33,712 bases of DNA from a virus: positions 1 to 33,712 of IMG/VR virus record IMGVR_UViG_3300031758_000297; one strand, 5' to 3'. Below, in pieces: positions 25,816 through 32,049 of the stretch. A program made the position numbers and the translations under genes. Position 1 is the first letter of the stretch. Each line of letters starts with the position of its first letter. A model generated the notes under the pieces. That model ran no database searches, was not told the DNA's origin, and saw only the letters and a program-made list of their open reading frames with translations.

Positions 25816-25845
25816 GCCCCTTTTAGGGGCTTATTTTTGTTTTTT
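25816..25845 (+). terminator. Rho-independent terminator
   Basis: A perfect 6-bp GC-rich stem, GCCCCT (25816-25821) with AGGGGC (25825-25830), has a TTT loop and is followed by TTATTTTTGTTTTT (25831-25844). This is the clearest terminator in the window and separates the late structural genes from the replication genes. Confidence 0.85.
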
Positions 25846-25873
25846 AGGTACATTGATTTTTTACTGTATTTAC

Positions 25874-25944
25874 TACTCGGAACCGCCCAAAGCGGTTCCT
25901 CGTTAACGGGTCGCTCGCACATACTCACCGGCTCGCTCCGAGTA
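25874..25944 (+). other. Nested inverted repeats, possible structured RNA or origin element
   Basis: TACTCGGA (25874-25881) is the perfect inverted repeat of TCCGAGTA (25937-25944). Inside lies a perfect 8-bp hairpin, GGAACCGC (25879-25886) with GCGGTTCC (25892-25899) and a CCAAA loop. The two stems share GGA at 25879-25881, so they either compete or stack with a shortened outer stem. The enclosed 25900-25936 is GC-richer than its surroundings and contains two CGCTCG-like copies. No long T-run follows, so it is not a simple terminator. Confidence 0.5.
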
Positions 25945-25965
25945 TAATCTTAATAAAATTATAAT
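25943..25965 (+). promoter_or_regulatory. Possible -10 boxes upstream of the replication genes
   Basis: Two TATAAT hexamers, at 25943-25948 and 25960-25965, lie in an AT-rich stretch between the strong terminator and the first replication gene. No good TTGACA-type -35 box was found 16-18 bases upstream of either, so the call is tentative. Any promoter for the replication run would have to be in about this place. Confidence 0.35.
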
Positions 25966-25972
25966 AGCAAAC

Positions 25973-25991
25973 GACACGCTTTTGGCGTGTC
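25973..25991 (+). other. Hairpin near the first replication gene
   Basis: GACACGC (25973-25979) pairs with GCGTGTC (25985-25991) with loop TTTTG. The same GACACGC word begins the inner hairpin at 25741. It covers a possible GTG start at 25987, which makes that start unlikely, and would lie in the 5' leader of a transcript begun at the TATAAT boxes. Confidence 0.5.
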
Positions 25992-26028
25992 TTCAAACGA
26001 ATTACAAACTTGTGATATTGTGACTGGT

Positions 26029-26208
26029 ATGGAAACACAAATTGGACACAGAAGTTTCAGCTCTTTCACATCTTGGATGAGATGTGGTAAAGCTTGGGAA
26101 CTTGAAAGAAAGATACAAGCACCACAATCACCTGCTTGGTATTTTGTTGGTGGTTCTGCTTTTCACGAAGCAGTAGAAAAATACTTGCGAGACAATGAAA
26201 CACATTGA
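26029..26208 (+). CDS. PD-(D/E)XK nuclease (RecB/Cas4-like), N-terminal part of a split gene
   Basis: From ATG 26029 (an in-frame GTG at 25987 lies in a hairpin) the 59 residues METQIGHRSFSSFTSWMRCGKAW... to DNETH contain only the first part of an AddB/Cas4-type exonuclease. The H/E motif GSAFHEAVE supplies His46 and Glu50, and the Cys19 (MRCG) is placed like the first Fe-S ligand. The metal-binding Asp and D-x-K are missing here but present in the same frame at 26398-27081. Neither candidate start has a clear ribosome site. The 3' end overlaps the inserted zinc-ribbon gene by 14 bases. It could be a working half-enzyme or a broken gene. Confidence 0.65.
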   Translation: METQIGHRSFSSFTSWMRCGKAWELERKIQAPQSPAWYFVGGSAFHEAVEKYLRDNETH

Positions 26209-26401
26209 TGAACTGCAGCCAACCGGCCCACAGTTCAATCTCAGAGGTATACCCACGCATGTTTGTTTATGTGGATCAAAAGTCTGGGATGTTAAATGTA
26301 TGTTTGAAGAAAACGAAATCTCAATGTATTTTCTGGATATGCACTGTGCGTCATGTGGTAGTCCAGCAACTGCACCGACTCCAGAATTGGATTGTGAATG
26401 A
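26195..26401 (+). CDS. Small zinc-ribbon protein inside the split nuclease gene (68 aa)
   Basis: ATG 26195 opens MKHIDELQPTGPQFNLRGIP, followed by CxC (C24, C26) and CxxC (C51, C54), four likely zinc ligands. MYFLDMHCASCGSPATAPTP follows. From memory, small proteins with this GPQFNLRGIP/CxCGS/CASCGS pattern occur as free genes in actinophages, function unknown. The frame differs from the nuclease (+1). Its start lies in the N-terminal nuclease part, and its stop overlaps the ATG of the C-terminal part (ATGA), so all three are coupled. It seems to be a complete gene inserted into another gene. Confidence 0.7.
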   Translation: MKHIDELQPTGPQFNLRGIPTHVCLCGSKVWDVKCMFEENEISMYFLDMHCASCGSPATAPTPELDCE

Positions 26402-27081
26402 CTAAACAAATAGCAGAGAAGTATTGGCAAGAAACATTTCAAAAACTTATTGATGCCGAAGTTGTTAAAACAGATACCATTCCCTCAGAGTGGCGTGCTG
26501 GTGGTCGTGCAACTAAGGCATATCCTAATAAAGAAAATGACATCTGGTGGTCTGACAATGGACCAAAGATGGTTGATAATTTTATTCAATGGTGGCACAA
26601 TTCTAAATGGTCTATCTATTATGGTAAAAGCAACACACCACATATTGAAGCCGAATACAATGTAAAGTTTGGTAACGTACCAGTTAAAGCATTTGTTGAT
26701 TTAATTGCTGTAACACCAGATGGTGAACTTGTTGTAGTTGATTACAAAGCTGGTGCTTACATGCCGGACTACAATATGCAACTTGGTTTATACGCTTGCT
26801 GTATGGAAATAACAGAAGGCATAAGACCAAACAAAGGATTCTTCTATAATGCTCGGCAGGGTATCATGGAAGATGCAGGTGACTTGTCACGTTGGACAAT
26901 ACCGGTGTTTACCGAATTGTTTAGACAATTTGAGAAAGCACTTGAGCTAGAAATTTTTTTGCCAAATATTGGTATGACTTGTAAGTCATGTTCAGTGGCA
27001 AAATACTGCTATGCTTCTGGTGGGGAGTTAGCAGATAAGTATGACCCACTTGCATCTATAGATCAAGGAGAAACAAAATGA
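26398..27081 (+). CDS. PD-(D/E)XK nuclease (RecB/Cas4-like), C-terminal part (227 aa)
   Basis: It carries the remaining catalytic motifs of the nuclease: Asp101 (AFVDLIAV), Asp115-Tyr116-Lys117 (VVDYKAG) and Gln128/Tyr132 (MQLGLYA). C195-x2-C198-x5-C204 near the end matches the last three ligands of the Cas4/AddB-type Fe-S cluster. WRAGGRATKAYPNKE near the start is typical of actinophage members. The H/E motif and the first Cys lie on the separate 26029-26208 polypeptide in the same frame. Related enzymes digest DNA ends in recombination or replication. ATG overlaps the zinc-ribbon stop; AAGGAG near its end serves the next gene. Confidence 0.75.
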   Translation: MTKQIAEKYWQETFQKLIDAEVVKTDTIPSEWRAGGRATKAYPNKENDIWWSDNGPKMVDNFIQWWHNSKWSIYYGKSNTPHIEAEYNVKFGNVPVKAFVDLIAVTPDGELVVVDYKAGAYMPDYNMQLGLYACCMEITEGIRPNKGFFYNARQGIMEDAGDLSRWTIPVFTELFRQFEKALELEIFLPNIGMTCKSCSVAKYCYASGGELADKYDPLASIDQGETK

Positions 27082-27452
27082 GTGCAGACACACCAGGAGT
27101 GAAGACGCAACTTAACTTCAAAACCTCACAAGGTACATTAGTTAACGTTTATCTTTATTCATATGACGAAGATGAAATCAGAACAGCATTAGGAGCAATC
27201 GCTAATGTTACACCTGATATTAACGCAGTTGAAACACTATACAACGCACAAGGTGCTTTGAGAGAAGCACTTAACGCTACACCTATTGAACAACCAAGAA
27301 TGCAATCAACATCAAATGATGGTGCAAAGGCTTGTAAACACGGTGGAATGACATTCCGTACTGGTCAAAGTGCTAAGGGACCTTGGAAAGGTTACTTTTG
27401 TCCTTCTCCAAAGGGCACCGTAGATCAATGCGAACCTCAATTTATCCGTTAA
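27078..27452 (+). CDS. Putative ssDNA-binding or zinc-binding replication accessory protein (124 aa)
   Basis: Residues 1-35 form strands (KTQLNFKTSQGTLVNVYLYSYD), residues 35-70 a helix pair (IRTALGAIANVTPD, ALREALNATPI). The C-terminal 40 residues have C86, H88, C108 and C118 in CKHGGMTFRTG and YFCPSPKG-DQCEP, a likely zinc site. The gene overlaps the nuclease stop (ATGA) and has a strong AAGGAG ribosome site at 27065-27070. In actinophages, proteins of this plan sit beside the Cas4-like nuclease and have been called SSB-like; that is recollection, and the OB fold is not evident to me. Confidence 0.5.
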   Translation: MSADTPGVKTQLNFKTSQGTLVNVYLYSYDEDEIRTALGAIANVTPDINAVETLYNAQGALREALNATPIEQPRMQSTSNDGAKACKHGGMTFRTGQSAKGPWKGYFCPSPKGTVDQCEPQFIR

Positions 27453-27481
27453 TACAAGAACAATAAGAGAAGGGAGTAACT

Positions 27482-28321
27482 TTGTTAACAATCAAACAGG
27501 CGGCTGTCCGTCATTTGGATGAACCACAGTTGCTCCCTGATCTTTTTCCTTCGTTAAAACAAGAAGGTATTAGATTTAGACGTGGACAAGTAACAATGAT
27601 TGCTGGTCAACCTAACTCTGGTAAATCTTTACTTGCACTTTTTTATGGCATCAAAGCCAACGTTCCAACACTTTATATTTCAGCAGACACAGATGCCTAT
27701 ACCACATCTATTCGTGCTGCAGCTGTTATCACAGGGCATATGGCCTCAAGTATTGAAGAATCACTTAAGAATGACGGTGCTGATTTTTATACCAAAGAAT
27801 TAGCATCACTTAAAAAGATTGAATTTTGTTTTGACCCTTCCCCTACATTGGATGATGTTGATTTAATGGTTAAGGCTTATGGTGAGAAGTATGGCGAATG
27901 GCCTCACCTAATTATTATTGACAACCTCATGAACGTTAGTGCTTTGCACGATAATGAGTGGACTGGTATGCGTGACATTATGAAAGCCTGTCATCACATT
28001 GCTCGCGAGACTGACTCAGCAATTTTTATTTTACATCACACATCAGAAGCAGAGGGTGATCCTTTGTTTCCACCATCAAGACGTGCTATACAAGGTAAAG
28101 TTTCACAACTGCCTGAGATGATTTTGACTGTTGCAATGGAAACCGAGCAATCAGAATTTCGTATTGCTTGTGTTAAAAATAGGTTTGCTAAACACTCTGC
28201 TATGGGCGATAGGTGGATAGCATTAAAGGTAGATGCAAGTCGTATGAAACTGTCCGATGAAGGACTAATTGATAAAGCTAAAAGATATAACGGAGTCATG
28301 AGTGGTCAGACACAACTTTAA
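27482..28321 (+). CDS. RecA/DnaB-type P-loop ATPase (279 aa)
   Basis: Walker A GQPNSGKS at residues 42-49 and Walker B LIIID with Asp147 are clear, followed by the FILHHT sensor strand. Two further regions, RRAIQGKVSQLPEMILTV and the CVKNRFAKHSAMGDRWIAL stretch, match the RecA-like core of replicative helicases and RepA/KaiC-type ATPases. The N-terminal domain of a full DnaB helicase is missing. With the resolvase and primase genes it probably acts as the phage helicase or recombination ATPase. It starts at TTG 27482 with AGAAGGGAG at 27467-27475. Confidence 0.75.
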   Translation: MLTIKQAAVRHLDEPQLLPDLFPSLKQEGIRFRRGQVTMIAGQPNSGKSLLALFYGIKANVPTLYISADTDAYTTSIRAAAVITGHMASSIEESLKNDGADFYTKELASLKKIEFCFDPSPTLDDVDLMVKAYGEKYGEWPHLIIIDNLMNVSALHDNEWTGMRDIMKACHHIARETDSAIFILHHTSEAEGDPLFPPSRRAIQGKVSQLPEMILTVAMETEQSEFRIACVKNRFAKHSAMGDRWIALKVDASRMKLSDEGLIDKAKRYNGVMSGQTQL

Positions 28322-28335
28322 GAGAAGAGTAAGCA

Positions 28336-28689
28336 ATGTCGGCTAAAAATAAAGCCAAAGGTTCTAAGTTTGAAACAGATGTAATGAAATGGTTACGCTC
28401 TAAAGGCTACACAGCTGAACGTTTACGTCAGGCTGGTGCAAAAGATGAGGGTGATCTTGTTGTTTATGTTGCAGGTACACCATATCTGTTTGAATGTAAG
28501 GCAACGAAGAAATTTGATTTGCCACAATTCTGGCGTGAGCTACAAGCAGAAGTAGTTAACTATGCTGAGGCTAGAGGAATAACTGTTGGTCCTATTGGTT
28601 ACGTTGTTGTTAAGAGACGCAACGGTGGTATTGAAGATGCTTGGGTTATTCAATCACTGGATCAGTGGAGTAAACAATATAAGCCGTGA
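28336..28689 (+). CDS. Hjc-like Holliday junction resolvase (117 aa)
   Basis: A small PD-(D/E)XK nuclease of the archaeal Hjc type: N-terminal basic KNKAKGSKFETDV with Glu13, then Asp40 in KDEGDLVV, and E53-x-K55 in LFECKATK. This family cuts four-way DNA junctions formed in recombination and replication; the length (117 aa) fits. It is placed between the ATPase and the methyltransferase, 14 bases after the former and overlapping the latter by 4 bases (GTGA). Restriction-type nucleases share the same fold, so substrate specificity is inferred from family resemblance. Confidence 0.75.
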   Translation: MSAKNKAKGSKFETDVMKWLRSKGYTAERLRQAGAKDEGDLVVYVAGTPYLFECKATKKFDLPQFWRELQAEVVNYAEARGITVGPIGYVVVKRRNGGIEDAWVIQSLDQWSKQYKP

Positions 28690-29330
28690 GACCTAAACTA
28701 TTAGATTTATTTTGTGGTGCTGGTGGAGCCAGTATGGGGTATCATCGCGCTGGTTTTGATGTAATCGGTGTAGATGTTAAAAGACAAAAACGTTATCCTT
28801 TTGAGTTTATCCAAGCAGATGCCAGAGATGTTCTTCGTGACCACGATTTTACAAAGTCTTTTGATGCTATCCACGCTTCACCTCCTTGTCAAATGTTTTC
28901 TAATGCAAGTAATTTAGCTAAAGGGCAAGACAATTATGTTTCCAAAGTTAATATGATTCCTTTAACTAGAGAAGGTTTAATGATGACTGCTCGCCCTTGG
29001 ATCATTGAGAATGTTCCAGGAGCACCATTAGAAAACCCAATAACATTATGTGGTTCATATTTTAAGATAGGTGTTAGAAGACACAGGCTGTTTGAATCTG
29101 GTGAATTTACCATTAAAGGGGTAGAGTGTGACCATAAATCTCAACCTAAAATAGTTGGTGTTTATGGAAAGCTTAGAGATAAGATTCCTGGCGGCGGCAA
29201 AACTGCTGACAGTATTGAAGAAGCAAGAGAAGCAATGGGCATTGATTGGATGATCTGGACAGAGATCGTTGAAGCAATACCACCTGTTTACACAGAGTAT
29301 TTAGGAAAGCAACTGATTGAGGTAGTATGA
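28686..29330 (+). CDS. DNA cytosine-C5 methyltransferase, short form (214 aa)
   Basis: The GTG start overlaps the resolvase stop (GTGA). Motif I DLFCGAGG (residues 7-14) binds S-adenosylmethionine. Motif IV SPPCQ contains the catalytic Cys68. ENVP (108-111), RRHRLFE (131-137) and the C-terminal AIPPVYTEYLG give motifs VI, VIII and X. The region between VIII and X, where the target-recognition domain lies, is only about 65 residues, so the enzyme is well below the usual 330 aa or more. Short phage forms are known. It probably protects phage DNA from host restriction; no matching endonuclease is visible nearby. Confidence 0.85.
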   Translation: MRPKLLDLFCGAGGASMGYHRAGFDVIGVDVKRQKRYPFEFIQADARDVLRDHDFTKSFDAIHASPPCQMFSNASNLAKGQDNYVSKVNMIPLTREGLMMTARPWIIENVPGAPLENPITLCGSYFKIGVRRHRLFESGEFTIKGVECDHKSQPKIVGVYGKLRDKIPGGGKTADSIEEAREAMGIDWMIWTEIVEAIPPVYTEYLGKQLIEVV

Positions 29331-29689
29331 CCGGTAATCATGATATGGTTATGGTACTCAATCATTACGGAACTAAATGTAGTGACGGAAGAAGTTGGCA
29401 AAGCATACGTTGTGTTTTGCACAAAGATACACACGCTTCAGCTTCAATAAGTCCAGATAGAGAAATGTATTTTTGTTTTGTCTGTGACTTTGAAGGAAAT
29501 GTGTATCAGTTAATAATGGAAAAAGAAGGGTTGGATTACCAAGATGCTATCAACAGAGCAGAAATTATCACTAACGGAAACCGCAAAGCGGTATCATCAA
29601 ACTTTAAGCAACGAGGCAGTCTATTACCTCAAATCAAGGGGTATAGACCAAAAGGTCGCAGATACATTCCTGCTCGGTACAGTGACTGA
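29327..29689 (+). CDS. DnaG-like primase, zinc-binding part (120 aa)
   Basis: C29, H32, C50 and C53 (IRCVLH ... FCFVC) form the CHC2-type zinc finger of primases, followed by DFEGNVYQLIMEKEGLDYQDAINRA, which is typical of that domain. The last about 35 residues (KAVSSNFKQRG...) do not look like primase; the expected sequence continues in the +1 frame from about 29576. The ORF overlaps the Toprim ORF by 146 bases. It overlaps the methyltransferase stop (ATGA). Alternatively the two are joined by a +1 frameshift or separated by a mutation. Confidence 0.7.
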   Translation: MTGNHDMVMVLNHYGTKCSDGRSWQSIRCVLHKDTHASASISPDREMYFCFVCDFEGNVYQLIMEKEGLDYQDAINRAEIITNGNRKAVSSNFKQRGSLLPQIKGYRPKGRRYIPARYSD

Positions 29690-30176
29690 TCCGGTTGCTG
29701 GCCATGAACATGGCACAGGTTGCTTATCTATTCCATACATCACTGGCTCTGGTGTTGTTGGTATTAAGTTTCGTAAGATTGATGGAACTAATCCAAAATA
29801 TATATGGCCTACTGGGCAAAAGATTGGTATGTTTAACGTTGAAGATCTTAAAATAGATACCGACACTATAGCCATTTGTGAGGGAGAGATTGATACAATG
29901 GTTTTGTCAGGGTTATGTGGTATACCAGCTGTTGGTGTTGCTGGGGTCACACAATGGAGAGAATGGTTTCCTATGATGCTTGAAGGATACAAGCGCATAT
30001 TTATTTTTGCAGACAACGACCTCAAAGAAGATGGTCGCAATCCCGGTATGGAACTTGCTAAAAGAATTAAAGAAGATCTACGTAATGCAATAGTTGTTAA
30101 TCTTCCTGAAAACAAAGATGTTAATGATGTGTATTTAAGTGAAGGTCCTGATTGGTTTAAGGAGAAGATCGCATGA
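29544..30176 (+). CDS. DnaG-like primase, Toprim part (210 aa)
   Basis: AYYLKSRGI-like sequence (residues about 24-34) starts the part that resembles DnaG. EGEID (113-117) and ADND (156-159) are the acidic Toprim motifs that bind the metals for primer synthesis. The protein lacks a zinc finger, which lies in the overlapping ORF at 29327. ATG 29544 is the first possible start, with only a weak GAAGG about 12 bases upstream. Removing one base near 29576 would fuse both parts as AEIITN-ETAKRYH. A hairpin (ACCGC/GCGGT, loop AAA) sits at 29580-29592. The end overlaps the next gene (ATGA). Confidence 0.75.
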   Translation: MLSTEQKLSLTETAKRYHQTLSNEAVYYLKSRGIDQKVADTFLLGTVTDPVAGHEHGTGCLSIPYITGSGVVGIKFRKIDGTNPKYIWPTGQKIGMFNVEDLKIDTDTIAICEGEIDTMVLSGLCGIPAVGVAGVTQWREWFPMMLEGYKRIFIFADNDLKEDGRNPGMELAKRIKEDLRNAIVVNLPENKDVNDVYLSEGPDWFKEKIA

Positions 30177-30706
30177 CAACAATCATTGGTATTCAAAAAC
30201 CAGACCATTGTTTACTTGTAGCAGACTCACGTACCACAGACGAGGGTGGTCGTGCTTACTCTCATCCAACAGTTGCAAAGATAACTAAACGTGGCAAGTT
30301 TATTATTGCTGGTTCAGGATTAACACAGCCATGCGACATCGTGCAACATATGTGGAAGCCACCATCACCACCGGCACACGCTTACAAAGATTTATATCAT
30401 TACATGATTGAATCAGTTGTGCCATCAATACGTGTGGCATTAACAGTTAATGGTTATCAACCAGATAAAGATTCAACCGAGCAAGACTTTGTTTTTCTTA
30501 TTGCTATTAAAGGAACTATATTTGAATTAGATGAAACACTTTCAGTATTAATGCGAGATGATGGGATCTATGGTGTTGGGTCTGGAGCTCCTTACGCCAT
30601 CGGTGCTCTTCATGCTGGGGCTACATGGAGGCAAGCCATGCAGATAGCGGTGAAAAACAACGTGTTCACCGCTCCCCCTTTCATTACGCATAAGCAGTCC
30701 AAATGA
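30173..30706 (+). CDS. Proteasome beta/HslV-like N-terminal-nucleophile hydrolase (177 aa)
   Basis: After removal of Met1 the chain begins TTIIGIQK. The nucleophile Thr1 is followed at the expected place by Asp17 in ADSRTT and by Lys35 (HslV and proteasomes have Lys33), then the IIAGSG strand. The C-terminal part has GIYGVGSGAPYAIGALHAG with the conserved Gly-Ser-Gly, then a helix. The length, 177 aa, equals HslV (about 175). No propeptide is present, as in HslV. A threonine protease, probably a ring complex, is expected; no unfoldase gene is seen. The gene overlaps both neighbours by 4 bases. Other Ntn hydrolases are the alternative. Confidence 0.75.
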   Translation: MTTIIGIQKPDHCLLVADSRTTDEGGRAYSHPTVAKITKRGKFIIAGSGLTQPCDIVQHMWKPPSPPAHAYKDLYHYMIESVVPSIRVALTVNGYQPDKDSTEQDFVFLIAIKGTIFELDETLSVLMRDDGIYGVGSGAPYAIGALHAGATWRQAMQIAVKNNVFTAPPFITHKQSK

Positions 30707-30909
30707 TTCAAGCCTTTGTTGGTGGACCATTTGACGGAGATGAAATAACAGAAGATATGGAAGGGATAGATGAAGTACAAATTTATCTACTCAACGAAAG
30801 GTCGGAAAAGATTTCGGTCTACGTATACTCGCAAGATGACGAAACAGGAAACTATATCTATGACGGAGAGTTTGCTCCCGAAGAACTGGAAGAGGAAGAA
30901 GATGAATAA
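30703..30909 (+). CDS. Small acidic GPFDG-family phage protein (68 aa)
   Basis: MIQAFVGGPFDGDEI is a start motif seen in many small phage proteins of unknown function. Beta strands follow (VQIYLLNERSEKISVYVYSQD), then the tail is an acidic run (APEELEEEEDE). The gene overlaps the stop of the hydrolase (ATGA) and itself overlaps the next start. A strongly acidic tail could mimic DNA, as in some anti-restriction proteins, but that is speculation. Confidence 0.65.
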   Translation: MIQAFVGGPFDGDEITEDMEGIDEVQIYLLNERSEKISVYVYSQDDETGNYIYDGEFAPEELEEEEDE

Positions 30910-31297
30910 TGACACAAGTGGAATGGGAACAAGTCCTAATGCTTCTAATGAAGCAGGGATTCAAGATAGTAACGCACAACAGATTAACGGAAACAATAAC
31001 CGTAAAGCTCCCACACGCTTCTTCTACGAACACCCAGCAGTTAAAGATCACGGAAGTGGCATAGCTTTAAATGATTTAACATCCTTTATGGAATCGTTTA
31101 ACGATTATGTAATGAGTCGTATCAAAGGTGTTGGTGCTGACCAGTATATGAAATCAACAGGGCAACTATTTGAAACATTTACTGTTCAGGAAACGGTTGA
31201 TGAGTTGCTCGCAGAACTTGCTGACACTATTGCTTACACAAATTTTATTGCTATCAAAGTGATAGCACTATCAAATGCAATTAAGGACAAACAATGA
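30902..31297 (+). CDS. MazG-like nucleotide pyrophosphohydrolase candidate (131 aa)
   Basis: ATG 30902 is preferred (GAAGAGGAAG precedes it); an in-frame ATG at 30770 would lie deep in the previous gene, with N-terminal residues that read as a shadow. The first 35 residues are Asn/Ser-rich and disordered. The C-terminal half is helical with QLFETFTVQETVDELLAELADTIAYTNF, which resembles the EExxE-ExxD helices of phage MazG-like proteins (QxFET-x-ELxEELAD). The metal-binding acids are only partly present, so the call is weak. Coupled to the phosphoesterase gene (ATGA). Confidence 0.45.
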   Translation: MNNDTSGMGTSPNASNEAGIQDSNAQQINGNNNRKAPTRFFYEHPAVKDHGSGIALNDLTSFMESFNDYVMSRIKGVGADQYMKSTGQLFETFTVQETVDELLAELADTIAYTNFIAIKVIALSNAIKDKQ

Positions 31298-32049
31298 AAC
31301 GCATAGTAGTGCTATCGGATATGCAAATACCTTTGCATGACAAGAAAGCAATAAAGGCTGTAGTGAGGTTTGTTAAAGATTATGAACCGGATGAACTTTT
31401 TTGTGTGGGTGATGAAGCTGATTGCTTAGCACCAGCACGCTGGTCTAAAGGATATGCTGCAGAACACAGCAACTTACAAAGAGACCTTGATGAAACCACA
31501 CGCATTATGGGTGAGTTTCGTGAAGCATTAGGAGACTATCCTTTTCATCTTATGAGATCAAATCACGGAGATCGCATACAGAGATACATAGAACGAGATG
31601 CACCAGCACTCGCAACATTAAGAGACTTGAAGTATGAAAAATTATTAGGCTATCGTGATTTAGAAATTACTTATCACAATAAACTTTGGAACTTTGCTCC
31701 AGGTTGGGTAATGGGTCACGGTGATGAAGGACCAACCAGTAGATATTCTGGTGGCACAGCAATGTCACTGGCTAAAAAGATTGGTATGAGTGTCGTTTGC
31801 GGCCATACGCATAAGCTCGGATACCTACACGAAAATAAATCTTTCAATGGGAAGTATGTTTCAAGTCTTTATGGTTTTGAAGTTGGAAATATGATGGACT
31901 TAAAGCAAGCGACCTACCTTAAGGGAGGAAGCGCCAATTGGCAAACAGCTTTTGGTTTGCTGTATATACACAATGGCAAAGTAACACCAGTACCAGTACC
32001 AATAATGAATAACTCATTCGTAGTAGAAGGAAAAGTATACAAATGGTAG
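31294..32049 (+). CDS. Calcineurin-like metallophosphoesterase (251 aa)
   Basis: Metal-binding motifs are in order: Asp9 in LSDMQIPLHD, GDEAD (39-43), SNHGDR (about 89-94), MGHGD (about 146) and CGHTH (about 168-172). In the usual D-x-H the second ligand is Gln11, as I recall for other phage members; it may weaken one metal site. The family includes nucleases and phosphatases; here, next to MazG-like and sigma-like genes, a role in nucleic-acid or nucleotide metabolism is plausible. The gene is coupled to both neighbours by 4- and 7-base overlaps. Confidence 0.75.
   Translation: MKRIVVLSDMQIPLHDKKAIKAVVRFVKDYEPDELFCVGDEADCLAPARWSKGYAAEHSNLQRDLDETTRIMGEFREALGDYPFHLMRSNHGDRIQRYIERDAPALATLRDLKYEKLLGYRDLEITYHNKLWNFAPGWVMGHGDEGPTSRYSGGTAMSLAKKIGMSVVCGHTHKLGYLHENKSFNGKYVSSLYGFEVGNMMDLKQATYLKGGSANWQTAFGLLYIHNGKVTPVPVPIMNNSFVVEGKVYKW

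Noticed and set aside
25874-25944. tRNA gene or tmRNA in the intergenic hairpin region
   Set aside because: No T-arm consensus, anticodon arm or 7-bp acceptor stem of the right spacing could be placed.
26195-26401. Group I intron or intein interrupting the nuclease
   Set aside because: The insert is only about 190 bases, is nearly filled by a conserved-looking ORF and shows no intein motifs; stop codons in the nuclease frame rule out an intein.
29624-30208. 194-codon open frame on the - strand opposite the primase
   Set aside because: It lies fully opposite a gene with clear Toprim motifs, has no recognisable domain and would be the only - strand gene within the replication run.
30770-30901. 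Longer N-terminus for the MazG-like protein (ATG 30770)
   Set aside because: The added 44 residues overlap the GPFDG gene in another frame, look like shadow sequence and lack a ribosome site; ATG 30902 is well placed.
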